Origin: Hypomesus transpacificus
Taxonomy: Eukaryota > Chordata > Actinopteri > Osmeriformes > Osmeridae
Direction: 5' to 3'
Assembly (NCBI RefSeq): GCF_021917145.1
Contig: NC_061078.1
Span: 9,251,604 to 9,315,603, forward strand
DNA: 64,000 nucleotides
Within the stretch, counting starts at the first letter, position 1; each line of letters opens with the position of its first letter. Made by a program: the position numbers and the translations under genes. The notes below the pieces were generated by a model, which saw nothing but the letters and a program-made list of their open reading frames with translations, had not been told where the DNA came from and ran no database searches. Positions 1 to 20,215 of the stretch are shown here, one piece after another.

Positions 1-2060
1 CATCAGAATTGTGTGTGCTGTCACTACAATTTAAAAGATAAACACATAACACTAAACACCATTGAATCAGTTTCATAATTTTAGATTTAGGTACACCATG
101 ACAGATAAAGGACAAGTAAGTTGAGTATCCAGACTTTCATTAAGATGGTAGAGAGATCGTATACAGTGAAAGTGCATGCCTCCCTGTTTATGCTAAAACT
201 AGCTTGTTTCCCAAATAATTACAGTCCCACTTAACCTTCCTGCATGCGTACATCTTTTTATGTGATCCCTTGACCTTTTACAGTACAGAATCACAAGGGT
301 TGTTAGACTCCTCCTTGTCAACCTAAAATCCTTATTCTTACTGGTTGGTAGCTCTAATGGCTTTAGAGAGAGACCACTCACATGATACAGTACTTGTGCA
401 GAACACAAGTCATCCAGTTTAAATGTTTTCTGATGTGAGACTTGATGCAATATCTATTGCATGTTGGACTTAAGAAGAGTAGGGTAGACCCTTGAATAAC
501 TTTCTCACAGAGCTTGCAGCATCAAAAACAGCTAATTGTTTATTTTCTTTGACTGACTGTTGAGACTGTAATAAATGAGGTTTTGTTTCTCAAAAGGATA
601 TGTTGCATCCTAAGACCTAGAACTATAGACAGACAAGTTGTCTACACCTTCTAGATAGACAGTTTAGAATGTTTAAAAGTAGAACCTCAAGAGAAAGACT
701 AGATACTTTTTTCCCAAGAACTTTACTGCAGGTGTTTCTCACCTTTATGATTGTTTTGCTCTTCTACTGTACAGTAACAGATTCCTTCACCTTGAATCGT
801 TCATCTGCAGCTGTACTCTCTGGCTCTCAGCCCTTTGCTGTAAGAGATTCTGTTCCTGGTTTATCACAGTTTAGAAACACTCACATATTTAAGGAATCCT
901 GGATATGTACACTATATGTATAGTGTTTCTCTGAGGTAATCACTACGTCTGGTACAAAGCTCATACTGTATTTCCTTCATAATCTCCTCACAGATATTCA
1001 CAGATATTTTCTGCAAAAATGTCCATTACAGTAGATAAACTATGGTTGACTATGATGCTGCGGGGACAATGACGTTTTTGAACAAGTACAGTGAGACAAA
1101 GCTCGTCAAAATGGTATCTGGTAGTTTTGGATAATCCAAATTTGTCTCTGTCTCTGATGCTTTTATATGGTGACTTTATCAAACTTTGACAACTCCTTGA
1201 GGGACATGTAGCATTCAAACAATTTTCTATGGCTACAAATGTAAATATATCCACGACTCGAATTTTAGACTGAACTAGAAAACTGTGTTGACAAAAGCAA
1301 ACATTTCAAGATCCAAGCCTGTCAAGACTAGGAAGCTGCAGATGCATTAATACTGTAGATAGTCACAAATGGGTTTATTTAACTCACTCCAGTAAACCAA
1401 AGTAAAAAGTAAACTTGCAGATGCTTCCAAACAGGGGTTGAGATTTTTCTTTAGGCTCTGTATCAGTGTGCACACACATGCATGTTATAATGCCTCGTAC
1501 ATGTTACCATCCCAGTTAAGGGGCAAGTTTGAGAAAAAGTAGCAATTACACCCCCCCACATCCATTGTCTCAACAAGCTCATCTTCCATTCGGCCCTGAA
1601 AAGTACTCCCAGTACCTCAGTCTGTTACATTTTTGATTAGCAATGGGCACCACACACACCGGGTGGCATCTAAATTATGCAATGTCAGCATCCTCTTATG
1701 GGCAAAAGTAGAGTTTGGTCGAGTTGTTAGAGAAAACAAGTCATGACAGGCCCATGCAAAGGGGGAAGGTGGGCATGAAATATTGATGGTGCTAAGTAAG
1801 CCTCAGCTGCAGGAGCTGAGTGGAGGTGATGGGGGACGATGTAATGGTGCCAGCCCATAGGCCGCCCACGGGTAATGCACTTCAATACGCCTGAGGAATG
1901 CTCCCTCCCCTCTTGGCCCACTCCACATCACTGCTTGTTAGTTGCAAGAACACCAGCCTCAACACTCATCACCCCCTTAAATCGCTATAAAAATCTACTT
2001 GCAAGACTTTAGTTAGTAATAGTTCCTGTGAAACAACAGAGGTCACGTACAAAACTGGGA
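1..2060. other. gene-free stretch, left edge
   Basis: I see no exon-like frame flanked by splice sites and no recognisable repeat family here. The open frames are short and carry no known motif. Small simple tracts occur, such as a C-rich run near 1550. This may be the far upstream flank of rbpms2. Confidence 0.5.
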
Positions 2061-2210
2061 GTCAGATGGCTGACCGGTTAGGGAATCGGGCTAGTAATCT
2101 GAAATTGTGTCTTTGGGCAAGGCACTTCACCCTATTTGCCTTGGGGCAATGTCCCTGTACCTCCTGCAAGTCGATCTGGATAAGAGCGTCTACTAGTAGT
2201 CAAATGTAAT
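2061..2210 (+). repeat. tRNA-derived SINE, damaged copy
   Basis: This copy starts with a tRNA-like head (GTCAGATGGCTGACCGGTTA) that contains an A-box-like segment. It continues into the shared body (GGGCAAGGCACTTCACCC) and the tail GATAAGAGCGTCTACTAG. Compared with the copies at 45550-45928, the stretch that should carry the B box (GGTTCGATTCC) is missing: the text jumps from AATCTGAA straight to ATTGTGTC. It is therefore probably transcriptionally dead. The repeat family name is not known to me. Confidence 0.75.
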
Positions 2211-5200
2211 TCTATATCAGACAATGAAATACTTATTTACATTTTTACTGTATCTGGACCTCGTTTCACCCATAATGTGAAACATACATTGGGATGGCAA
2301 ATCTAGCTCAAGGTTTGGTACAGAGTGCTAGTTTATTTAATAGCCTCCACAGATTGAACAAACAGCACTTGTAATGAAACAAACAGTAATCAAATGAATT
2401 TCAAAATGGCTGCTTGGATTTCACTTCCTGTACACTGCATCCCGTAATCCAGCTGCCTTTTCTTTCAGACTGCAGGGAATCCCAGAGGACCCAGCTAGGC
2501 TGAACCAGTCGTCTAACCAGGTTTAATATTTGATGAGATTAGTTCTGCTCACTGGTTCTGCAGTGTTACTTCGGTTCAGTGCTTCACAGACCTAAATTGA
2601 GGTACTGGTATTCAGATTGCTTTTTTGTTGTAGGCTACGCCATATGGTCTTTATCCTTATCAAATGAAAACTTTTGTTGACAGTTTTTTGTATTAATTTT
2701 CAAGAATGCTGAAAGAGGCCACGGACATAGGTTTGTTTAAAAATATGGGTTGGACAGCTTTTTCTAATAACCAAGATTAACTCTATCAAATAATCATTAA
2801 ATAAGATTTTCTTGAAGTGGGCCGTTTTCAATAACGGTCTGTATAATTAAACCTGCGCCCCTGATTGTGTTACGAAGTTGTCAAGTACCTAAAGGTTTCA
2901 GTTTTACCACAAGTTGACTCTGACTTTGTCTAGTTTGTTTTTGTGTTTAATTTTGTTTTTTAAATTTCCCTGTAACCTTTGCGGAAAGCACAAATTCCAA
3001 AATCTAGTGTTTGAGGATGATATAGTAGACCAAGATGAGATTTGTTTATTTGGAGAAGATTGATTTACTCTGTCTAAGTGGTGTAGGACTGTGTCTTACT
3101 GCCACTATGAAGTTCTTGTTATTGTCCATTAGTATCAGGGGTTTGTAAGACAGATCAGAACAGGAGGCAACGGGTTAATCATGTGTTTGGGTTTTAGCTG
3201 TTTGATTGATGTTTCACTGACACAAACCTTCAACATTGACTCCAGAGCTCCAGACTTGTAAAAGAAGAGGAAGGGATGTTTTTTTTACATATAAAGTGGA
3301 CCTAGTAAATGTCTTTGTGGCCTTGCTAAAAGCAAACTAAGTAAAAGATTTGCCTAACCACATAAACAATACAAAATAAGAAGTGGGATAAGTGGGGAAA
3401 GCTTCTTGGTTGATTTACCTTTTTTGTACTTTTTGAAAATTGACTGGAAGCATTGTCAAATTAACTAGAGAAGTACTGGACCTGAAGTAGGCTTACTTCC
3501 AATAGGAAACCCTGGGATAGAGTCAAAATGTCTTGTCCTTAGATTACATGGCAATACTCTACATCCTTACATGGTAAGGAAACCAACTTATTTTCTGACA
3601 GGATCACACTTCGATAATATCATTACTCTCCGGTCTCTTGCAAGGCAGTTCAGTAATAACATCAACACAAACACTGCGAATTCTACACATATTTGGGGGA
3701 CCATGGCAACATCCAAAAATACATCTGACCTTGAGCAAAACGTCCTAATGTAAAAAAAAGAGGCATAAGGAAGAAATCCAAAATGTAGCTATGAATGTTT
3801 TTAAGATGTGGGTAATCAAAGAAAGGAAACAAAATTATAAATGTTCTTATTACTTTAAAAAAATTTATTTTCAGTGTCTTTGCCCACATTTTGAACTATG
3901 TGTTATCTTGACACAACTTAAAAAGATAAATACTTTAAAAACATAACACAAATTAGCCTGTTGGGAGTTTTTGTAGTGGTTTTATACCAGAAAGATGGCC
4001 AAAGATAGAGTGGGTTATGTTTATAAACACAGAAAAGTATCCTTAAGTTGTCCAAATGTCATTTAATTACATGGAAAAAGATAGGGCTGCCTCAAACCTT
4101 GAGAGCCATGCTGTTTGAGGGAGTTTCAATCACTGACTGCTGCGATTCTTATCCAAAAGAACTTCCTGTCTTTGAAATTACGAGGCTGGCAGTATGCCAT
4201 GGGCCTGTGCCTGCTTCCCTCATAACAGCCATGTAACAACTGAGCATAAACATGATGACGTCAGTGAGTGGTGGTTCACAATTAGAGAGTCCCAAAAGAA
4301 CAGGTTTCCTCTGTTTACATTTGAGTTATCTCATTTGGTATCTGGAGAGATTTTTCATTTACAGATGGGGTAGTCGCAAGGATGGTGGTTCAGTTGTGTC
4401 ATTCAGATAATGTCATGTGTTTGGTTAAACCATCTTGTTTAGTGATACCAAGAATAAAGACTTGTGTAATTCAGCAATATGTAGTACTTCTCTTCCTTCA
4501 CACACACGACACACCCCACATACACACACATTCCAAAGCCCCTCCCCTTCAGAAACTGGCAGCAGGGTTGTAGATTCTACTATAATTTATTTTTGGGAAT
4601 GTGTTGCCCTTTGATTGAAATAGCATTCCGCACTTTCCATGCACAAACAGGAAGTAAAGCCAATGAGGAGGACCGTTGCAAAGACAGGATGTCGCTAAAT
4701 GGTTTGTGTTCGCACAGAATCTACTGTTGTTTTGTTATATTTCAGTTGTTAGTTTTTGTGTCATCCCGCAACTTCAAACCAAGTACTTATCCTTTGTATT
4801 TGGTGCATATGTAAGTGTATGTAAATTATTTTGCAATGTCAAAGGCTGAGTTCATACAATACACATTTACCCAATGTTTACCCAATGTTTGAACTTGGCC
4901 ACTTTGACCATGTTTCTCTCCGGATAATATGATCTCCCATCTATTCTACTTTTCAGATTCCATGTGAGAATTTGTCCTATTTTCACTCATCCCAAAGGAC
5001 AGATTTTCTCATTAAGCATTTCCTGTGTTCTTGGGAAAATTCTGAATTCTTAGATGTTAGAAGTATGGTCTTTCTATGGTAACTGGTTGAAAGGAAAGAA
5101 AGGGGAGTAACGTGAAAGGAATCTGTTGTTCTCTCTCTGTTTTACTGTATGCATTTTTAGATGGTCACAGTAGTCCTCTGGATCTCATACTTTAGCTAGG

Positions 5201-7268
5201 ACAGAGTTGAGGATAAAGCTAACATTGTGACAATTTTGCCTGTCATATTCCAACCCGGTTGTTGAATTTCTTTCTTAATAAAACAATAAACACAGTCAAT
5301 CTTGGAACAGGCTTTGTTGTCATAGGGGAAAACAGAACAGCACTGAGGCTGAGAGGGGTTGGAGGCAATGAACTGAAGTTAGTGACTTTGCAAAAGGTTT
5401 TGCATCTCAAGAATGTGAAAGATGGCCAAGATGTCAAAGACTGCTGTGGTCTCTCAGCTGTGATGTGGACCTGATACAGCTGGGTGTCCTGTTGATGTGA
5501 GAACCAGGAGATTGTTACAAATGTTTAATTTCTCATCTGCCCCATGTGACAAAGAGGATATTCAATAACGTATTATGTATGCAGCAATAATTGTATTTTA
5601 TTTAGAGGAAATCTTAATCTAAAGAGGCAATGTAGCTAGAGTACTTTCAATACAAAACTCCCACATCCACTTTTGAGACTTATGGCATACATTCTGTTTG
5701 GAGCCTTGCACCTGCTGATAGGCCATATCTATCCATATATAGATAGCCAGTAATGGTTTTGGTCTTGTCTCTTTAGTTCTCTAATGTTCTTTAAAATGAC
5801 AGTGGCAAGCTGTCAAACCAGCAGCATGACCAGCTATATTAGCCATACATCGCCTGATGATAGAGAAAACCTCTGATTGTCCACAAGTATCCTCCAAAAC
5901 ATCGGAAGGGGATTTAGTGCATCTCTGTGTGGGTGAGAACTTCGGTTTCCTTGGACTTCCAAATGGATTTTTAGCCCTACCACAGAGGACACTGGGAACA
6001 CAAGCTAAGTGCTTTAACGCTGGGTGATACTAAAACGATGGGACAGGCTCAGTGTGGCGTGCAACCTAAGAGTGCTGTGTGAGGTGACTTATGGGACAAT
6101 GGGGCCGCTTTCCGCAAATAAAACATGAATCTTCTCAAGAGCCTCTGAACTGTATGCCCAGGCTTTGTGTAGGGTGCTAGAAAAGAATAAAGAGACAAAT
6201 CTGACTGAATGATCTTTAAAGGTTTCAGTATTTGAGATCGCAGGCTGTAATCTGATGTTTCCATGACAGTCTTACATCAGGCACATGTTTCAGAGCTGTG
6301 GTTGGAATCACAAGAGTGTTCCTGGGTTCAGATTATGAGTTTGTTAATCTGTGGACATTGTCAAACTGGCTTGATGGTAAAATGAGAATTGAAATTCAAG
6401 AAGCATTGTGTTCCTCACATACCTAATTTGGACTATATGGACTTTTGAATAGACTAACTGAAAGGCAATGACGTTAACCTATTCTCTGTCAATACTTGTT
6501 CTTTCTAAAGTTCAGTATTTAACAAGGTGACTTGGATAATGCTGACGAGGAACAAACATCTGAGCCACTTCATATACATCAGTGTATCTATGCCATACAA
6601 TTCAGATATTAAAAATTATTTTTTAAATGCACAAGGAAAACAAATCTCGCATTTATATTGCAATTTCTCTTTTGTCAAATGTTATTGAAATTCTTTCCTT
6701 GGTCTGGTGCCAGTTAATTTGTCCCAAGTCTAATGCCTTCAATGTAATCAAGAATGTGTCAAACTGTCATAGTATTGTGTATGTGTGTGTGTATCCTAAT
6801 CATCATACATGGTTACGCTTGTCTAGAACCCCAATTGTATAGGAGTCATGCAACATCCTAATAAAACAAACTAAATAAAATGTTAATGGATCACTGAATA
6901 CTTAGCAATGGAGTCAATATTTTATAGTCAGTGAATTCTGTTGCAATGATATTGTCCTATGTCCTCTTGACCTCTTAATTTGTATTTTGAACCACAGTAT
7001 ACAATAGCTGATTAGAATTAGCCTTGAATACATCAGATTCAAAGCTAACAATTAGCGCTGATTTCCTATCAATCATAAATCATTTCCATAACAAGTTTTG
7101 ATCTGTACCCTTCACTGTTCAGCCTCTAGAATAGACAGATATGTAGACAGAAAGTATTTTTCAACTTTGCAAACGTAATGAGGCTGAAGAATCGACTGTG
7201 TGGAAGAAGTGCAGTGAGATGGAAGACCCTTGGAGGACTGCTAAAAGCAAGGCCTTGACTTCTCCAGA

Positions 7269-7269
<1 letters not shown>
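2211..7269. other. gene-free stretch
   Basis: No convincing exon, RNA gene or repeat family was recognised over about 5 kb. Small CA-rich tracts occur near 4500-4530 and a short TA run near 7470. Open frames are short and look like chance. Confidence 0.45.

Positions 7270-7300
<31 letters not shown>
7270..7300. repeat. poly-C tract (31 C)
   Basis: An uninterrupted run of 31 cytosines follows TCCAGAT and precedes AAACCTACC. Long C/G homopolymers are prone to length error in sequencing and polymerase slippage. The opposite strand is a G-run able to form a G-quadruplex. Confidence 0.9.
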
Positions 7301-7302
<2 letters not shown>

Positions 7303-9517
7303 ACCTACCACCAACTCCTACCACCTAGCAGAAATCTATTGGATATTCACTGCCAAATGGAGTCAGGAGAAATAAGCTGTTGTTGAATAGATATTTTCCT
7401 TCTTGTGGTTTTGGAATCAAATCAATGTACATTTTCCACTGACGGAGCATCAGAAATATCAAAGGCAATTATTGTATATATATATATATGTTTTATCTCT
7501 GTAGTTTTCACTTTCATTAAATCATATTAGGACAGAGCAGCTTAACAATAGGTTTTGGATCCTGTTTATGGTTGTCATAAGAAAAGATGTAGGTTTTTAT
7601 TAATTACATTTCATACTAATAAAAAATAATAACAGAGACTGACAAAACATTCAACAAAGTTATATTATTAGGTAATACATGTATGACATGTTCAAGACAT
7701 GTACTTTTTGTGACTCACTAAATCACTTTTTTGTTGTATCGACAATTATCATGACTATATTCAATACATCAAGCATCAACTCAATACTGGTCTCATAAGA
7801 CAACTTTTGACTCCTCCTTCTACAGTGGTACAAGAATTTAGTTTGGCTCTCTGACACCAAAATGTCTACACATAAATATCTGGCCCATGGGATTTATTTG
7901 ACCTATTTTTAGCACAGAACTCCCAGATGCACAATAAACATTGTCAAAGACTGAGGGATACAAATCTTTGCTAAATTTAGACTTTACAAAAAAACATTAT
8001 GCCAAATGTTCTGAAATAACAAAATCTTTCTTTCGTCCAGTAGCCTACAATTTTTCAACTGACTGTTACTTCTGCACAAAGTCAGGAAACTGCCTGCTAT
8101 TTGAGATTCTGAAGTCCCGCTGAGGAATACACACTGGGCATCCTTCCAGCACAGGACCTAATCATACCACATTTCTTTTGTTCTTCTTTTAACCTAATTT
8201 TCAGCAACAGCATTTCTATTGAACCTTTCTAATACGAAAGATAACTTGAAGTAGGCCTACTTACCTACGCTATATTATAAGAGAAAATCATACATTGTGA
8301 GAGTACACTTGATCACCTACTTTTGTCATGATGTCCAAAACAAAATCAGATGGTTTCATTTGATATCATTTATTTGATTTCGTTTATTTCATAATTTTGT
8401 TTATTTATGTAGCTATACTATGTCTAATTTATGAAATGTTAATTGTACATTACGTTTAACATTGGTGTTATATTGTATTATTACCATAATTATTTTATAA
8501 ACGAAATATAGAGCGGGGTAGACAAAATAAAAAACAAATTGTTTCACAAACGAATCCCCGTAGCCAATTGTTGAATGGCCCCAACAGCCCCTTTAGCCCC
8601 TAGATTTTGACGTTATTCAAATTCAATAACATTGCCCCATATTTGTCAGCTTATATTTTCCGTTCACATTGTTAAAATTAAACGAATGTTACACATTTCC
8701 AAACTGCAAGAACTATCAATCTAATCTTACAACATCCATGTCAGTTTATCATGCTATGAAAGTTTCACGTGTTTCATAATGAAACAAACAATCGTTTGGA
8801 TAGGCTACAACAATTTTGTAAAATGTAGCCCGATAAACAAAACGACGGGCCTAATTTGAAAACTCCAATCTCAGTGTTATAGGATATATTGTTGCATTAC
8901 ATCAAATAAGAAATTGATATCATAGTATATCCTACAACGTGAACGACAGAGGAGTGTTCTTTTTCATGCCTAGCAAAATTATATATAAAAAAGAAAAGAA
9001 ATGCGAAGGCCTAGGAAAGGTTTTCTATTGGCTCATTGGGTCCCATAGAAACGATGATGAAGTTATGAAGGGGCTGGGTTTTGTGCCAGCTGATGCGAAT
9101 CTTGAGCACGATTACAGCTCACAGAAGGCTGGAACATAATTGATGTCCTAATTGAAAAGCAGGAGAAAAACGACGGATACGAGCTCCAATGAAAAAGTTT
9201 ACTTGTTCGCCCACCAGAGTCCCATTGCAACGACATTGATGTGAGCAGAGGGGTATACGCGCACTTCTTTTCCCCTCTTCACCCTCACAGTGCACCTACC
9301 CACTTTCTCACTGTTAGGTTATAGTTTTCTTTTATGAATGATTCTCTCTCGCAACAATACATCCCTGGATATCTCCTCTTTAGCACGAACTCACTTCGGC
9401 ACATCTTTCCTGAAGTTCAAACGCCACCAAGAATTCCTCTGCAAACGCACTTGGGGAAAATATCCAACAAGAAAAAACTTCACTTTTTCTCCAACTGTCG
9501 CTGAAGCTAGTCTCAAA
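7301..9517. other. upstream flank and probable promoter region of rbpms2
   Basis: The stretch is AT-rich with no recognised exon. The last few hundred bases before the ATG at 9518 should hold the rbpms2 5'UTR and promoter. I could not place a transcription start, and no clear TATA box sits at a convincing distance. Confidence 0.35.
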
Positions 9518-15684
<6,167 letters not shown>

Positions 15685-15864
15685 TATAGTAAGTTACCAA
15701 AATGTGTGTTAATTATTTTTACATTCAGCATGTATTCATTTCGCTGTTCCACTGTAGTCATACGGCAACCTCAGTCATCTGTGTGTGTGTGGGGAATGCA
15801 ACAAGGAAGACATTTTAATGACAGGATGGTAATTAAATAATGAGATATTGATTTCCCTTTTTAG

Positions 15865-16990
15865 ACCTCCATCGGAACCAGATCTTCATCCAGTTGAAGA
15901 AAGGTTTGTCAATACAAAATTAATCAGGTTTATTTAATGGACAAATATAAACATCCAGTATTTATCTCCTCTGGATATTTCCCGGGGAAGTGAGAACTGA
16001 AACTTCCTCACCATTGACAGCCTGAGCGTATGATTCCTTTTTGGCAACTATTACGGTACAGTTTAGCACTTAAAAAAAATCAAAAATATAAAAACTGCTC
16101 TAGTCTATGGATTATATTTGCTGTGTAAGATGTGAGTTAAAACATTATTAAGCTACTACTTCGATAGGTTCTCATGGCTCAAGAGGGAGGTGTCATGAGT
16201 GGAGTCATTGCATGTATTTTGGCATGAATTAGAACGAAGAGTTCTGTGTATCCTTGTTTCTTAGTGCTTGTGTTGCCTCTTTACCTGGGCTAAACAATGA
16301 AGCCCTTTTGTTTTCGTGTACAGTATATACCTGTTTGATCTTGCTTCTGTGAAAGCTAGGCTGTTGTAAAAATGGCTTATCTTGCATGGAATTTGTGAAT
16401 GCATCCCTTTGACAATCCTGGTCTTGCCCAAAATATTAATATTAACATCAGTTAAGAGTATATATGAGGAAAAAAGTACAAGTATTTTTGTACTTTTTTT
16501 GCGTGATGTATATTTATGCATTGATGAACCTGTATAAGTTGGGTGTTTAGTCGTCCTTTTGTGTTTTGTGTTATTTTGATCCTATAATCCTATTGAAGTA
16601 GTTTAAGTGCAATTGTATTTGTCTAAATGGGGAAGGGAGTTGAGGGTGGTATATTTGTTAAAGTACTGAAGTGTGCAGAATGTGTCCCATGTGCCATTCT
16701 GACTGCTAAAATGAGATTGCTGTCAATTGCTGATCTTTTCAGAATGTGAAACTGGACTACAAACATGAAGGGTTGCTTTGGAGGGTGCCATTTTTGAAAT
16801 GGGCGTAAGGGTTGGATTGGAATTTCAGTTTGTGGTTTAGAACCTATTTGTCTTTGTATCTGCTGTGCATAGGATGTAAAAAATATTCCCATCTTATGAA
16901 TTAAACAAGCAAGTGAATGCATTTGATGTTTGTTTTCATTTTTGAAGGGCTGGGCAAGGAGTTATTTTAAATAAAATGTAGTACTCAGTT
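15865..16990 (+). other. rbpms2 non-coding 3' exon and poly(A) signal
   Basis: The rbpms2 stop codon (15682-15684) is followed almost at once by a donor-like GTAAGTT at 15689. An acceptor (CCTTTTTAG) at 15864 opens a probable 3'UTR exon. AATAAA at 16970-16975 is a good poly(A) signal. If this intron is used, the stop lies only 4 bases from the junction, too close to be expected to trigger nonsense-mediated decay. Without splicing, the region is simply continuous 3'UTR. Confidence 0.6.
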
Positions 16991-18621
16991 TGTTACTTTC
17001 TCAGGCCCTTTAAATATTTAATTCAAACACCCATGCTGATCTAGCATATATCCTATACAATCTGGACATGTTTTTAAATTGCATTACATGTGAATTATTA
17101 ACGTTATTACTGCATTAGTGTCGTTTTCCATCATGAGCAGAACTGACCCTCAAGTGTAAGCAGTTCTGCTTAACCAACCATTATGACCTCTCAGGAGACC
17201 CTTAAGTGGTCAATTTCAATAGGAACAGCTGCTTAATTATAGTGGGTGGTTATGCTTACTAACTTGGCAAGGTCCACTGAGTTCAGTGAATAATGAACTG
17301 AATTAGTAATTTAAATGAACAAGTTCAAAGCTTTGACCCTTGCATTATCTTGCAATGTCACCTATGTACAACTATATTCAAGGCACTAACACAGGACATT
17401 GCTTAAAACCTTGTCACATTTTAAGAATGGCAAACAAGCTCATGCTTATCAAGGCACTAGCACAACAAAACACAAGTCAGGAAAACATTGAGGCCAAGAT
17501 GGTTAAGAATAGCCTACTTTTAATCCTAAAGAATGGCTTACCTTTTTTGAGGAGAGGCATATTTCTTTGAAGGAAAGAAAGGCAACATAACTTTCACACC
17601 AGTAATGAATTGACAGAAAATCAATTAGACCTGCCGGGGCATGCAGGCTATGGATTGAAGACAACCGTCTTCCTGCTGTCAATTTAAATCGAAAAGCAAA
17701 CTTTGAGCTGAGCGCAAGGAAAAGTGCAACTGCACAACATATGATCAGTGCAGTCATGCACATCAAACGGTAAATCGTCAATGGCAGGATATGCAAACAC
17801 TAACATCTGTAAAATAATGGATGTCTTAAAAAGGACACTGAATAAAATGTTGTAGGCTTATGTAGGCTACAGTAACCCTATTTACTTAGTAGTATAGGCA
17901 GAAGTAGCTATAGCCTAGTAACAATCGCTTTGGATAAAAGTGGCTGCTAAATTAAAGACATTTAAATGTAAGCCTATCCAGTGAATAAATATTAGCCTAC
18001 ATATGAACAGAGAATTTGCTCAAAATACATTATTGTTGATATTTCCACATTACTAGCCTACTTGGATAGGATGAGTGAGCTAGCTACTAGGCTACGTAAG
18101 GGATAATGCCCGACGAGGTGAACACCTGATAATGGCCGATGCGGAGGCGTGAACCGTCCGACGCTCAGCGGCATTATGCCGCTTATACCATGGTCACTTG
18201 CCAACGTTTCTTTTTTACAAACATTAATTTATGTTTTCAGGCGTTATGCAATATAAATCGAACGTTTTCTTTTTCTTTAACGTTTACCAACTCTGATATT
18301 TCTACATCGCTCAGCTTATAGAACCACCACCGGTATTTCTTTGGTTGAGCTATTAGCCCTAGAGCTAACGTTATGCTACCAAGATTCAAAGGCAATTTGA
18401 AAAGTAAAATTTTACAAATAGGTTAAAATAAATATTGAAGTCACTCATTGTTGCAAATACAAGTTAGCTTATTAAAGTATGTAAATGGAGGCTTTGACTG
18501 CGTCCCTGTAATAGTTACTTATTTCAGACACGTTGTAGGTTCTATCAAATTATTTAACTGTTTCTGATTGGACGAGAGACGTTCCATGAGTTTAAATATC
18601 ACAGAACAACCCAACTCTGAC
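16991..18621. other. intergenic stretch between rbpms2 and cln6
   Basis: No exon was recognised. The piece 17925-17972 resembles the tail of the tRNA-derived SINE (GCTTTGGATAAAAGTGGCTG, then TAAATTAAAGACATTTAAATG) and is a truncated + strand copy. Nothing else was identified. Confidence 0.45.
17925..17972 (+). repeat. SINE tail fragment
   Basis: It matches the 3' tail of the SINE copies elsewhere in the window (CTCTGGATAAGAGCGTCTGC, then TAAATGACTAAATGTAAATG) with several changes. No tRNA-like head is present. Confidence 0.55.
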
Positions 18622-19411
18622 CAGTGTTGCCACATTGGGCGGGTTCCCGCCCAATTGGGCTGCTTTTGATAATGCTGGGCGGGGCAAAATAGCCTTGGGC
18701 GGGTTGATCAAATTTGGGCGGGTTTCGTTACAATTGGGCGCTTTTTTTAAAGACTGAAAACATTAAAACAAACTATTTGATTGGCATGTGTTACATCCGC
18801 TACTTTCAAACCTCCCCGGCAAATGTTTGGGAGATTTGATTCTTCCATCTATTAGCCAGTAAGCTAATTGGCTTGTTCAGTGACTGTAGGGACAATCATT
18901 TGGAGTGGGGCTTTGGAATCCATGGATACTGCGATATCAACAATACTGTAAATTCTAGCAATTCATTTTTGTGTTTGTGTATAAGGGATAGAGAGGAACA
19001 ATCGCGAAGGGGAGAGAACAATCGGAACAAATACAGGAGGCCTAGTAGTGTTTCTGTGCTTGTTGAAAAAAAAAATAGAGAGCTATATACATTTTAAATA
19101 GGTTGGATTTTGGAGTTTAATTGTGGCTTAATCTAGCGTTACATGTCATGGCAGAATGTCATTACTTTATTGTGTTGAGCTAAAAACTTCAGGTGTAATG
19201 TTTTTTCTCATTCTGCTCTTAGTGATCTGTAAATTTAATCTCCGTTTTTGCAGATTAAAGCTTTGAATGTTTGTGGCGTATTTTCTATTGAACATGTCAT
19301 GGTTTTACACGGCTTTCTGGAAAAGTAAGGATTTTGGCGGTTTTTTATAGAAGTGGGCGGGTTTTAAATTGTTATTGGGCGGAAAACTGTCAATCTAATC
19401 TGGCAACACGG
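18622..19411. mobile_element. non-autonomous hAT element (MITE), 790 bp
   Basis: The left end is CAGTGTTGCCACATT. The right end, read in reverse complement, is CCGTGTTGCCAGATT, so 13 of 15 positions match. The element is flanked by a perfect 8-bp direct repeat ACTCTGAC at 18614-18621 and 19412-19419. An 8-bp target duplication with ends starting near CAGTG is the hAT signature. Near both ends TTGGGCGG or its complement recurs about eight times, as expected for transposase-binding subterminal repeats. There is no transposase frame, so movement would need a transposase from elsewhere. Confidence 0.85.
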
Positions 19412-20215
19412 ACTCTGACTTTTCACAGCTAATAATAAATCACTCCGCGATGAAAGATTCGCGTTGATAGAATTACTTTCTTCTTACAAATCTTGATTTT
19501 ATTTGGGGACAATGACATGGCTCGATAGCTGGCTAGTCTTGTTGTTAAACATACTGTCAAATTATAATTACTGTTTGGAGAAAATGTCAAGTTTGATGCG
19601 GTCATCTCACATCCATTTGCTATTCAACTCGCTGGACAGGCTGCGGCCGTACTGTAGCCTACAGTACTGTAGTACTAGTATGGCCGATACTTTGTTCGTG
19701 AAAATCTTGATATTGATTTTGGGACAGTAACACCCGTGGGAATATCCCTTACCAACCATTAACTCTATGTTACCAACCCACTCGCACTCGTTGGCTACTC
19801 GTTGCTTAAATATAGTACTACGATGTATCCAGCGCAATAGTCAAGAACGGTGAAAAGACAGTTTTGCTGCAATTACCCGTTGTCGGTTTTGTTAAGGGCT
19901 ATTTTAGGTAAAGCGTACACCGCATCGTGAGCTGTAGGCATATCAAATGTGTTAGGTGTTTGGGGGATGGCGGGCTGTTTAGAAGCGAATTCCTACCCTG
20001 CACACCCATGTTCGAAGGACAATCTATACAGGGTTGTTAGTTACCCACAACCGAAAACATGTATTCCGTAAAAATTGAACTAATCTCAGTCGCAGTCCTA
20101 GCACATTTCATTTGGCGCCTTGGACAAGGGGCAACCTCCCCCCATATGACGTGACGCGGTTGGCGCCTTCTGCTGGTAGTGCGTTTGAATCTCAAGAATA
20201 GCGGGATGGTTAATT

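Noticed and set aside
7126..7386. Open frames with poly-Gly or poly-Pro runs
   Set aside because: They are produced by the C31 tract read on either strand and have no splice sites, motif or neighbouring exons.
18139..18321. Short frame near a CG-rich patch, considered as a gene start
   Set aside because: No downstream exon, motif or splice partner was found.
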